Shown here: one piece after another, positions 1-6,499 of the stretch
Layout: the number at the start of each line of letters is the position of its first letter
Numbering within the stretch: position 1 is the first letter of the stretch
DNA from: Verrucomicrobiales bacterium
GTDB taxonomy: Bacteria > Verrucomicrobiota > Verrucomicrobiia > Verrucomicrobiales > SKLO01
Length of the DNA: 6,763 nt
Reading direction: 5' to 3'
NCBI GenBank assembly: GCA_007123195.1
Contig: SKLO01000115.1
Location: 1-6,763 of the forward strand
The notes under the pieces: model-generated
The model's database searches: none
What the model saw: only the letters and a program-made list of their open reading frames with translations
Told to the model about the DNA's origin: nothing
Program-made: the position numbers and the translations under genes

Positions 1-1472
1 ACCCCGCCGCCGGGCGGGGTCGAGGCCGAGCCAATGAAGATGTCGGGCGCCGGCGTGGCGTAGGGGGTCCAGCGCAGCGCCGGGCGCGCATACAGTTGCC
101 GCCAGTCGGTCACCCCGCCGATCACGTCGCCCCCGATCAGGTTCGGATTGTAGGCCTGATAATCGGCACAGGTGGTCCGGTGGAGCGCCAGCACCCGCTC
201 GCGGAAGCCCGGCGCGAACCGCTCGATCTGGCCGAGCACCACCTCCGTCAGGTCGCGGGTGGAGCCGGCGGGCACGTGGCAGTAGGCCCAGACCGTGGAT
301 CGACCCGCCGGCGCCCGGGTCGGGTCGGCCACTCCCGGCTGGGCCACCAGCACAAACGGCCGCTCGCTGTGGCGACCCTCCCAACAGGCGCGCTCGGAGG
401 CCGCCACCTCGACCAGGGTGCCGCCGACATGCACGGTGCCGGCCTGCCGACAGCCGGGATGGTTCCACGGCACCTCGCCTTCGATGGTGAGGTCCAGCTT
501 GAACACGCCGGGGCCATGGCGATACCGCTCCAGACGGCGACGGTAGCGGAGTGGCAGGCGATCCCCGGCCACGCGCGCCATTTCGCCGGGCGCGGTGTCG
601 AACACATAGGCGCGCGCTTTCGGCAGTTCGTCGAGCCGTCGCACCCGCCAGCCGCAGACCAACTCGCCGCCGGCGGTCTCCAGACAACGCACCAGCGCCT
701 CGGCCAGGCGACCGCTGCCCCCCTTGGCGACCGGCCAGCCGCCGGCGTGGGCGGTGGCCAGCAGCACCAGCCCGATCGCCGAGGTCAGCGGGGCATCGAG
801 CGGCAGCACGCTGTGGGCCGCGTTGCCCGCCAGCAACGCGCGGGCTTCCGGCGTGCGGAACACCCAGTCCGCAAGCGCCGCCGCCGGCCACACCGCGCGC
901 ATGCCAAAGGCGGTCATGCCAGCCAGATGGCGGGGCCAGCGCAACGGTCCCAACAGGTCTTGCAGCACCCCGGCCCGGATGGCCTCCACCAGCGGCCCCA
1001 TCAGGGCCCGGTAGCGTCCCGCGTCCGCTCCCAAGCCGGCCGCGGTGCGGTCGAGATCGCGCCACAGCACCGCCGCCCGGCCCCCGTCCAGCGGATGCGC
1101 CAGCACTGCCGGCGGGTGGCACCATTCGAGCCCATGCGACGCCAGCGGCAGCGACTGGAAGAAGGGCGAGGCCACGCCCATCGGGTGGACGGCGGCGCAG
1201 ACGTCGTGCATCGCGCCATCGCCGGTCAGGGCCGAGCTGCGGCAGCCCCCGCCCGGAGCCGCCCAGGCCTCCACCACCAGCACCTGCCAGCCGTGGCGCG
1301 CCAGCTCGATCGCCGCCGCCAGACCGTTGGGCCCCGAACCGATCACCACCGCGTCATACTCGTCGCGCTGTGGTCGGGTGCGCGGCCGCCGGGCCGGCAG
1401 CGAATCGCTGTCCGCCAGGCGGTCGCGGCTTGCCTGCCAGGTGCCCCCGGGCGCGGAACGATCGTCGGCCAT
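1..1472 (-). CDS. FAD-dependent oxidoreductase, phytoene-dehydrogenase-like (partial, C-terminus off the left edge)
   Basis: The minus frame is open from ATG 1472 to the left edge, giving 490 codons without the C-terminus. After a hydrophilic N-terminal stretch of about 37 residues comes a Rossmann dinucleotide-binding motif, GSGPNG (residues 45-50), with the ribose-binding acidic residue E68 at the end of strand two and a GGG turn at 74-76. Further along are HDVCAAVHP (about 89-97), GGWPVAKGGSG (244-254), and STPPGGG just before the edge. That last motif normally lies about 25-35 residues before the C-terminus in this family, so only a short tail is missing. The family (COG1233, NAD(P)/FAD-dependent oxidoreductases related to CrtI and PYROXD2) performs flavin-dependent desaturation or oxidation. 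The substrate cannot be deduced, and no carotenoid genes are beside it. ATG 1472 is the only in-frame ATG after the upstream stop TAG near 1560. A GAGG lies about 19 bases upstream, too far to be a good ribosome site. The gene is divergent from the exporter. Confidence 0.9.
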   Translation of the reverse strand, partial: MADDRSAPGGTWQASRDRLADSDSLPARRPRTRPQRDEYDAVVIGSGPNGLAAAIELARHGWQVLVVEAWAAPGGGCRSSALTGDGAMHDVCAAVHPMGVASPFFQSLPLASHGLEWCHPPAVLAHPLDGGRAAVLWRDLDRTAAGLGADAGRYRALMGPLVEAIRAGVLQDLLGPLRWPRHLAGMTAFGMRAVWPAAALADWVFRTPEARALLAGNAAHSVLPLDAPLTSAIGLVLLATAHAGGWPVAKGGSGRLAEALVRCLETAGGELVCGWRVRRLDELPKARAYVFDTAPGEMARVAGDRLPLRYRRRLERYRHGPGVFKLDLTIEGEVPWNHPGCRQAGTVHVGGTLVEVAASERACWEGRHSERPFVLVAQPGVADPTRAPAGRSTVWAYCHVPAGSTRDLTEVVLGQIERFAPGFRERVLALHRTTCADYQAYNPNLIGGDVIGGVTDWRQLYARPALRWTPYATPAPDIFIGSASTPPGGG

Positions 1473-1603
1473 GATGCCGCCATCGCTACCACCTCGGAAG
1501 GCCCCCGGCAAGTCGCCGCGAGCCCCGCCACCCGCCTCCCCAAGCGTCAAGACGGATTTCTACAAATTATCTGACATTCTGTAGCGTGTTCTGAATTTGT
1601 GGT

Positions 1604-1687
1604 CACAGGTGTGAAGTGCTGGTGTTCCGTTCGGTCCCGAAGGGCAGTTGGGAGCAGCCTGCTGCGACCCCACCGCGCACACCTGTG
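1604..1687. repeat. 10-bp inverted repeat, CACAGGTGTG / CACACCTGTG
   Basis: CACAGGTGTG at 1604-1613 recurs as its exact reverse complement at 1678-1687, with 64 bases between. Each arm is itself a near-palindrome (CACA-GG-TGTG), so the pair could be two binding sites for a dimeric regulator or the arms of a long-range stem. Between them lie the smaller palindromes TTCGG-TC-CCGAA (1630-1641) and GCAGC-CT-GCTGC (1654-1665). The location, about 130-215 bases upstream of the oxidoreductase start, would suit regulation, but that role is inference. Confidence 0.5.
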
Positions 1688-1792
1688 CCCCTCGGATCGG
1701 TCCAACAGCCCTTGCAGACCTAGACCCAGAGCCGGACGCACAGGCGCAGTCCCGCGACGCACCACGGAGCCGCGGACATCCCCCGGCCTGCC

Positions 1793-1831
1793 GCCAGCAG
1801 GCTGGCTTCGAAAAGCGGCAGCAGGGCTGCC
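1793..1831. repeat. Two adjacent short hairpins
   Basis: GCCAGC-AG-GCTGGC occupies 1793-1806 and GGCAGC-AGG-GCTGCC occupies 1817-1831. Each is a perfect 6-bp inverted repeat with a 2-3 base loop, and they are 10 bases apart. No T-tract follows on either strand, so they do not look like intrinsic terminators. Their role is unknown. Confidence 0.4.
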
Positions 1832-1936
1832 ACAGTCCGAGGTGCTGCGCACGGCTTTGCAGGGCGATTTGCCCTTCAAGGTTCCCGGCGTGGTGCGCGA
1901 TGCATGGGGCTGCCGCCCATGAGCGGGCAAAATAGG

Positions 1937-1967
1937 TCTGTCCTTCTGTCCCTTGGCAGATCTGTCC
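1937..1967 (+). repeat. Three copies of TCTGTCC
   Basis: The heptamer TCTGTCC occurs at 1937-1943, 1945-1951 and 1961-1967. Spacing is irregular (1 and 9 bases between copies). This is short, pyrimidine-rich sequence about 200 bases upstream of the exporter start, with no assigned function. Confidence 0.5.
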
Positions 1968-1982
1968 TCTGGAGGGTGCGGG

Positions 1983-2010
1983 CCAGCCACCAGCCACCAG
2001 TCACCAGCTG
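1983..2010 (+). repeat. Tandem heptamer repeat, CCAGYCA x3 plus partial copy
   Basis: Seven-base units run head to tail: CCAGCCA, CCAGCCA, CCAGTCA, then CCAGCTG, which keeps only the first part. In another phase the last full unit reads GTCACCA, which shares GTCAC with the triple heptamer at 6500-6523 in the other large intergenic gap. Both tracts have a 7-base period and lie outside genes, which suggests a dispersed short-repeat family in this genome. Confidence 0.6.
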
Positions 2011-2171
2011 CCGGTTGCGCGGGTGCCCGGCCGGTGCGTCATTGGCCGCCGCTGCGGTCGGGAACCGCGGCCCGCCGCCAGCCGCCCGGTCAATCCGGTC
2101 GCGCCGGGGCGGGCGGGCGTCGGCGACGACCGCCACCGCGCCCGCCGCCGCCAGCGCGCGGTCCTTGTTCC

Positions 2172-4280
2172 ATGTTCACGCCCAAACCCATTCAGAAGAT
2201 CAGCCACAAGGACGTCTCGAAGATGACGTCCCAGGAATTCTTCGAGAACGCGAAGATCCCGTTCCTGCGCCTGCTCTCGTATGTCCGGCCCTACCGCCGC
2301 CGGTTCGTGGCCGGGATCGCCTTCGGCGTGATGTTCGGGCTGTTCAACGGGATCATGCTGCTGACCCTGAAGTTCGTGTTTGATATTGTCCTGCCCAAGG
2401 ACGGCGAGACCTCGCAGGTGGTGCTGTCCGGCGAGGACAGCCGCCGGGCGATCGACGTCACGCTGATCCATCCCGAGGTGATCGGCGACATCGATCCGGC
2501 CGCGCTGCGGCCCGGCGGCGAACTGCCGGCCGGGCAGCGCGGCGTCCGCGAGTTGCAGCTTTCGCTGCCGGAGGGCGTCGACGGTGAGGTCGCACGGGTC
2601 ACGCTGCCGGTGGCCGACCGGGTCACCTACAAGCTGCCGTTCATCGGCGAGGTCAGCATGCCCCAGCCCCGTCTCAGCCGCGACGGCAGCCTCTGGATCG
2701 TCATCGCTTTCTGCATGGTGATCCCGCTGCTGATGCTGATCCGCGGCGCGCTCAGCTACCTCAGCCGTTATTTCATGCTGTGGGTCGGCATCCGGGTGCT
2801 CTACGACCTGCGCGACCAGTGCTTCACCAAGCTCATGCACCATTCCATGGGCTTCTACAGCAAGCAGAAGACCGGCGAGCTGATCCAGACCGTGTTCAAC
2901 CAGACCCGCATGGCCCAGACCGCCGGCACCGAGCTGTCGTCGAACCTGGTCAAGCACCCGATCTCCATCCTCGCCATCGTGGTGGTGCTGTTCGTGCTGG
3001 ACTGGATCTTCGCCCTGTGCGCGCTGGTGTTGTTCCCGCTGTGCATCCTGCCGGTGCTGATGGTGTCCAAGAAGGTCCGCAAGGCCGGCGGCAAGGAGGA
3101 GCAGGAGGCCGGCATGCTGATGGTGGTCATGCAGGAATCGTTCGCCGGCATCCGGGTGGTCAAGTCGCACGCCCGGGAGGATTTCGAGCGCGAACGCTTC
3201 AACTCGGCCAACACCAAGATGCTGCAGTTCATCATGCGCTGGAAAAAAGCCATGGAGATCGTCGCCCCGCTGGTCGAGACCACCGCCTCGCTCGGCATCG
3301 CCGCCGGCCTGGTCTACGCCTGGGCCACCCAGATGAGCACCGGCGACTTCCTCATCCTCTACGCCGCCCTGATCGCGCTCTACCCTCACGCCAAGGCGCT
3401 GGGCACCCTGCAGATCCACCTGCAGAAATGCCTGGTCGCCTCGACCAAGGTGTTCGCCATCATCGACCTCGAAGCCGAAATCCAGGACCGGCCCGACGCC
3501 GTGCCCCTGACCCGCAGCGAGGGCCACATCGAGTTCGACGAGGTCGTGTTCGCCTACGGCAAGAACATCCCCGCGGTCAAGCGCGTCAGCCTCACCATCC
3601 CCCCGGGCACCACCTGCGCCCTGGTCGGCCAGAGCGGCGCCGGCAAGTCGACCCTGTTCTCGCTGCTGATGCGCTTCTACGACCCCAAGAAGGGCACCAT
3701 CAGGATCGACGGCCGCGACATCCGCGAATACACCCAGGCCTCGCTGCGGTCGAACATCGGCATCGTCAACCAGGACAACTTCCTGTTCCACGACACCATT
3801 GCCAACAACATCCGCTACGGCAAGCTCGACGCCACCGACGAGGAGGTCGAGCAAGCCGCCCGCCGGGCCCACGCCCACGAGTTCATCCTCGAGCAGCCCA
3901 ACGGTTACAACACCCTGGTCGGCGACAAGGGCTCGAGCCTGTCCGGCGGCCAGGCCCAGCGCATCAGCATCGCCCGCGCCTTCGTGCGCAACGCCCCGAT
4001 CCTGCTGCTCGACGAGGCCACCTCGAGCCTGGATTCCAAGTCCGAGCAGCACATCCAGACCGCTCTCAACGACCTCGCCTCCGGCCGCACCGTGATCGCC
4101 ATCGCCCACCGCCTTTCGACCATCCGCGACGCCGACGCCATCGTCATGATGGCCGACGGCCGGGTGCTCGACGTCGGCCGCCACGAGGAACTGGTGGATC
4201 GCTGCGAGCAATACCGCCAGCTCTACGAGCTGCAATACGCCGAGCCAACGTCACCGGCCGAGGCCGCGCTGCCGGATTGA
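2172..4280 (+). CDS. MsbA-type ABC exporter, fused permease and ATPase, with enlarged TM1-TM2 loop
   Basis: A 702-residue half-transporter with membrane domain and ATPase in one chain, expected to work as a homodimer in the inner membrane. TM1 is at about 45-70, further helices at about 174-200, 262-298 and 362-405, and the nucleotide-binding domain runs from about 452. All ATPase motifs are intact: Walker A GQSGAGKST 486-494 (K492), Q-loop Q534, signature LSGGQ 590-594, Walker B ILLLDE (D614, E615) and H-loop H646. The family (COG1132; MsbA and relatives) flips or exports lipids, lipid-linked glycans, peptides or drugs. MsbA-like lipid export is a guess from overall form. Family members are usually about 580-600 residues; the excess is a predicted soluble segment at about 76-172. 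Start: ATG 2172 has no clear ribosome site. ATG 2223 has AAGGA 10 bases upstream and is a real alternative (685 residues). The gene is monocistronic by context. Confidence 0.95.
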   Translation: MFTPKPIQKISHKDVSKMTSQEFFENAKIPFLRLLSYVRPYRRRFVAGIAFGVMFGLFNGIMLLTLKFVFDIVLPKDGETSQVVLSGEDSRRAIDVTLIHPEVIGDIDPAALRPGGELPAGQRGVRELQLSLPEGVDGEVARVTLPVADRVTYKLPFIGEVSMPQPRLSRDGSLWIVIAFCMVIPLLMLIRGALSYLSRYFMLWVGIRVLYDLRDQCFTKLMHHSMGFYSKQKTGELIQTVFNQTRMAQTAGTELSSNLVKHPISILAIVVVLFVLDWIFALCALVLFPLCILPVLMVSKKVRKAGGKEEQEAGMLMVVMQESFAGIRVVKSHAREDFERERFNSANTKMLQFIMRWKKAMEIVAPLVETTASLGIAAGLVYAWATQMSTGDFLILYAALIALYPHAKALGTLQIHLQKCLVASTKVFAIIDLEAEIQDRPDAVPLTRSEGHIEFDEVVFAYGKNIPAVKRVSLTIPPGTTCALVGQSGAGKSTLFSLLMRFYDPKKGTIRIDGRDIREYTQASLRSNIGIVNQDNFLFHDTIANNIRYGKLDATDEEVEQAARRAHAHEFILEQPNGYNTLVGDKGSSLSGGQAQRISIARAFVRNAPILLLDEATSSLDSKSEQHIQTALNDLASGRTVIAIAHRLSTIRDADAIVMMADGRVLDVGRHEELVDRCEQYRQLYELQYAEPTSPAEAALPD

Positions 4281-4590
4281 GCCCGACCCACCGCCCACCT
4301 CGCCAGCGCCTCAAGCCGCTGGCGCAACCCGACCCAGCGGCCCTCCTCGGCCTTTTGGTCGGGGCCGTTGCAGTCGGCAAGCGGGTCGCGGATACCGAGA
4401 CGGGCCTTGATCTGGAGCTGGCGTTGCGCCAGAGGCCCGCCTCCCTCCCGGCCGCGAGCGCCGCCCGCCGTTGGTTCTGTTCCGCGTGCCAGTGGCTGAT
4501 TGCCGGCGCCAGATGGCCGTGGATCAGGGCGGCCAGCTCACGGCTCTGGTCTGGTGGCAGTCGGGCGGCGATGTCGGCAAGAGGCTCCAT
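4223..4590 (-). pseudogene. Small unknown gene interrupted by an apparent one-base frameshift
   Basis: From ATG 4590 the minus strand reads a protein-like, amphipathic sequence (starts MEPLADIAARLPPDQ, contains ALIHGHLAPAI) for about 40-50 codons with GC-rich third positions. It then degenerates into Ser/Arg/Pro-rich sequence. The frame offset by one base becomes protein-like at the same place (LAQRQLQIKARLGIRDPL, then WVGLRQRLEALARW) and ends at the stop 4225-4223. Restoring one missing base between about 4433 and 4475, a G/C-run stretch, gives about 122 residues, mostly helical, with no signal peptide or membrane segment. I do not recognise the family. An in-frame ATG at 4599 would add three residues. 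The last 58 bases overlap the exporter's 3' end on the opposite strand, so the two genes converge. This may be a true pseudogene, a recent mutation or a sequencing error. Confidence 0.55.
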
Positions 4591-4672
4591 ATGACTCAAA
4601 GGATCTTCAGTGTTTTCACAAGGGATTGGCCATGGAGTTCGGGTTCACGGGCGGGTGTGGGAGGATGGATGA

Positions 4673-5797
4673 TCATTGGTTCAGATTCAGCATGGCCTCG
4701 CCGAACGCCACCCCCTTGAGGAAGAAGGTCTTGCCCGATCCGTAGTAGTGGTAGGGACGGTCGTTGCCCACGGTATTCCACTTGGCCATGCCTTCCTCGC
4801 CTTGCCTCCACAGTCCTTCCTCAAACCATTGCACGGCGACCGGATCCAGATACTGGGCGGTCTCGACGAATACCACGGTCCCCTCGAACTCGGGGAGCCT
4901 GGCGATCGCGGCCTGGGCGGCTTGGAAGTCGCCTCGATTATCGACTCCGACGGTGCCCACCTCGCCGATGACCACGGGCAGATCGGGCGCGTCCAGATCA
5001 TGGCGCAGATCCTTGATCATCGCCGCCGTCCACTCGGTGTATTCAGCCCACTGCGTCGGCGCATAGGCCCTGCGGACCATGTCGTTGAAGCCCTGGTGCC
5101 AGACGAAGCCGGCCAGCTCCGGCTGGTAACCCTTCAACTCGGGGAACCTGTTCTCAAGGTCGGCAAGCTCCTGCTTCACGTTCTCGAGCATGCTTCGGTA
5201 GTATTTGCCGAAGGATGACTTGAGGTCATCGAACGTTGGCACGGGCACGACCCTCTGGGCTCTCTGACCTTCCGCCTCCCTTTGCACGTTCGACAGGATG
5301 ATCGCATCGTGCCGCTCCTGCATCTCCGCGATCATTTCCCTGAGTTCCTCGTCGCTCGGCATCGCGCTCGGCGGGCGGAAGTCCTGATAGACACTCTTGC
5401 CTCCCCAGGCGGTCTTGATGATCAGGACCGGCTCGTCGAACGCCTCGCCCACCATATGACCGAAGCCGAACTCCGGGCCGATCGAGTCCTCACCCTTGGT
5501 GCCGTATCCGACCGTCAGCGGGCCGTGCATCGCCCCCCCGTGTTTGGTGGGATAGGTGATGAAGACATCATCGCGCACCGCCCAGCCGTCGCCATCCTTG
5601 ATCGTGGCATACCAGGGTGCGATCAGCGGATCTTCCTGGTAGGTGTCCAGATGGGTGGGCAGGCCCTTGCCCTCCATGTTGGACTGACCGGCGAGGATGA
5701 AGACCTTCACCGTCTTGGCCGCGAGCGGCGAGGATGAGGCCAGGACGGCGAGCGAAGCCGCCAGCGATAGCAAGTGTGGAAAGATTTTCATGGTCAT
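4673..5797 (-). CDS. Secreted SASA-family carbohydrate esterase (sialate O-acetylesterase-like)
   Basis: A complete 374-residue protein. Residues 1-27 form a signal peptide: Lys4, hydrophobic core about 9-20, likely cleavage after LAA at 27. The mature enzyme therefore acts in the periplasm or outside. Directly after comes VFILAGQSNMEGKG, the block I motif of the SASA/DUF303 SGNH-hydrolase family, with nucleophile S39. IGPEFGFG (107-113) and KTAWGGKS (128-135) are further conserved glycine blocks. WHQGFND (233-239) stands where many relatives have WHQGESD. The C-terminal RPYHYYGS carries the likely catalytic H350, with D346 nearby. The family deacetylates sialic acids, xylan and other acetylated sugars; the substrate here is unknown. 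Residues 147-222 form a charged, helix-rich insertion between core blocks. The gene starts 13 bases after the membrane-protein gene, so they are probably co-transcribed. ATG 5791 (MKIF) is an equally possible start. No ribosome site is visible. Confidence 0.93.
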   Translation of the reverse strand: MTMKIFPHLLSLAASLAVLASSSPLAAKTVKVFILAGQSNMEGKGLPTHLDTYQEDPLIAPWYATIKDGDGWAVRDDVFITYPTKHGGAMHGPLTVGYGTKGEDSIGPEFGFGHMVGEAFDEPVLIIKTAWGGKSVYQDFRPPSAMPSDEELREMIAEMQERHDAIILSNVQREAEGQRAQRVVPVPTFDDLKSSFGKYYRSMLENVKQELADLENRFPELKGYQPELAGFVWHQGFNDMVRRAYAPTQWAEYTEWTAAMIKDLRHDLDAPDLPVVIGEVGTVGVDNRGDFQAAQAAIARLPEFEGTVVFVETAQYLDPVAVQWFEEGLWRQGEEGMAKWNTVGNDRPYHYYGSGKTFFLKGVAFGEAMLNLNQ

Positions 5798-5810
5798 TCG
5801 TAAATGGGGG

Positions 5811-6326
5811 TCACGGCCGTTGCGCCACGGCCGAGGCCATCGGGATTGCCGGCTTGACGATATTGCGGTGGTGCACCTCGGCCTCCTTCATGTGCAGCCA
5901 CAACGCCACCAACACCGCCGCCGCCGCCAGCGGCAGCAACAGCGAGCGCACCGCCATGCCGACCAATGGCAGCCGGCCGAGGAACAATCCCCCGATGGCC
6001 ACCACCGCCACCGCCAGGAACAGCCACTGGAAATCGCCGCGGCGGTCGGTCTGCTCCTCGATCAGCGCGCGCCGCGCCGCGTCGTGGGTCGCCAGCACCC
6101 GTGGCAGCGCCTGCCGCCGCAACTCCTGGGCCGGCACCGCGGCGGCGAACGAGCAGGCCATCAGGATCAGCAGCACCGCCTGCATGCGGCGCTGCTGAAG
6201 CACACCGGCCAGCAGCAGCCCCACCAGCGCAAACAGCCCGCCGTAGAGCGGCAGGCTCTCCAGCAGCAGGTGCAGGTATTCCGGATCCGCCAGGCGGCTC
6301 CAGAGCAGTTGCAGTTCGGTGGACAT
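5811..6326 (-). CDS. Small four-helix membrane protein of unknown function
   Basis: A complete 171-residue protein with GC-rich third codon positions. Hydrophobic segments at about 20-43, 48-66, 100-118 and 123-144 predict four membrane helices. A polar, charged loop of about 33 residues (67-99, with several Arg and Glu) joins helices two and three. Straight after helix four comes an unusual cluster, H145-MKEAEV-H152-H153-R, rich in His and Glu, which could bind a metal or face a partner. Its general form resembles conserved hypothetical proteins I associate with Verrucomicrobiota, but I cannot name a family. It is the first gene of a likely operon with the esterase, 13 bases apart on the same strand. 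No Shine-Dalgarno precedes ATG 6326. A different open frame from 6354 covers the same DNA and is judged a shadow. Confidence 0.85.
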   Translation of the reverse strand: MSTELQLLWSRLADPEYLHLLLESLPLYGGLFALVGLLLAGVLQQRRMQAVLLILMACSFAAAVPAQELRRQALPRVLATHDAARRALIEEQTDRRGDFQWLFLAVAVVAIGGLFLGRLPLVGMAVRSLLLPLAAAAVLVALWLHMKEAEVHHRNIVKPAIPMASAVAQRP

Positions 6327-6353
6327 GATGGGGTGAAATCGCTACGCCCGTCA

Positions 6354-6405
6354 CCGGTTGGCCGGGTCCGGCGGCAGTCGCGGGCTGCCGCCAGAGCCGA
6401 ACCGG
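6354..6405 (-). promoter_or_regulatory. Two-tier GC-rich stem-loop in the leader of the membrane protein/esterase operon
   Basis: The inner stem is a perfect 8-bp inverted repeat: GGCGGCAG (6370-6377) with CTGCCGCC (6385-6392) around a 7-base loop. An outer stem pairs CCGGTTGGC (6354-6362) with GCC-AACCGG (6396-6405, one bulged G at 6399). The whole structure spans 52 bases and ends 27 bases before the ATG at 6326. No T-run follows on the minus strand, so it is not a standard intrinsic terminator. It could be a 5' leader element affecting stability or translation, or the end of something to the right. The pairing is seen; the role is inferred. Confidence 0.5.
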
Positions 6406-6416
6406 CAGCAGTCACC

Positions 6417-6445
6417 ATAGGACCACAGCCGCGTCCGACAATCAA
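6417..6445 (-). promoter_or_regulatory. Weak candidate sigma-70 promoter for the membrane protein/esterase operon
   Basis: On the minus strand TTGATT (6445-6440, four of six consensus bases) is followed after 17 bases by TCCTAT (6422-6417, three of six). Transcription would start near 6410, so the RNA would begin with the stem-loop at 6405-6354. The spacing is ideal but the -10 box is poor, and in GC-rich DNA such matches can arise by chance. Confidence 0.22.
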
Positions 6446-6499
6446 CCGCCCGCCGCCCTTGCCGACTCAAGGCCACGGCCGACCGCCCGCGCTCCCCGG

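Larger units (their letters stand above)
1473..2171. other. Divergent intergenic region, about 700 bases, no convincing gene
   Basis: This gap separates the starts of two divergent genes. Open frames exist on both strands (for example 1547-1990 minus and 1599-1922 plus), but their translations are rich in Arg, Pro, Cys and Ser and lack the codon bias of the neighbours, so I do not call them. The first 40 bases (about 1561-1601) are clearly AT-richer than the surroundings. On the minus strand they contain GATAAT, a possible -10 box for the oxidoreductase gene, but with no good -35. Positions 1604-1831 hold several small perfect palindromes and 1937-2010 hold short repeats, listed separately. 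The frame of the exporter stays open upstream to 1953, but that extension is Arg/Pro/Gly-rich and looks non-coding. Confidence 0.6.

Noticed and set aside
96..1574. A long open frame on the plus strand (492 codons)
   Set aside because: It is antisense to the oxidoreductase and its translation is low-complexity Arg/Gln/His/Gly-rich. This is a typical shadow of a high-GC gene.
1547..1997. Two overlapping minus-strand frames of about 145 codons in the divergent gap
   Set aside because: Their translations are Cys/Arg/Ser/Pro-rich without domains, neither shows the GC3 bias of the neighbours, and no ribosome site is present.
1953..2171. A 73-residue N-terminal extension of the exporter
   Set aside because: The frame is open, but the translation is Arg/Pro/Gly-rich with no conserved character, and it covers the heptamer repeat. 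ATG 2172 gives a normal exporter N-terminus.
2001..4235. A 744-codon open frame on the minus strand
   Set aside because: It is exactly antisense to the ABC exporter, whose motifs are beyond doubt. The translation is Asp/Gly/His/Gln-rich with no recognisable domain.
4330..4375. Possible terminator after the exporter (CGGCC-TTTT-GGTCG region)
   Set aside because: The stem is short with a G-T wobble, there is no T-tract after it, and it falls inside the coding part of the convergent small gene.
2780..4594. A 604-codon plus-strand frame overlapping the exporter
   Set aside because: It is out of frame with the exporter over most of its length and is Arg/Pro/His-rich. Its extension past 4280 lies antisense to the frameshifted small gene.
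5794..6354. A 186-codon minus frame overlapping the membrane protein gene
   Set aside because: It is a Gly/Ala/Arg-rich shadow. The alternative frame gives four clear membrane helices and normal composition.
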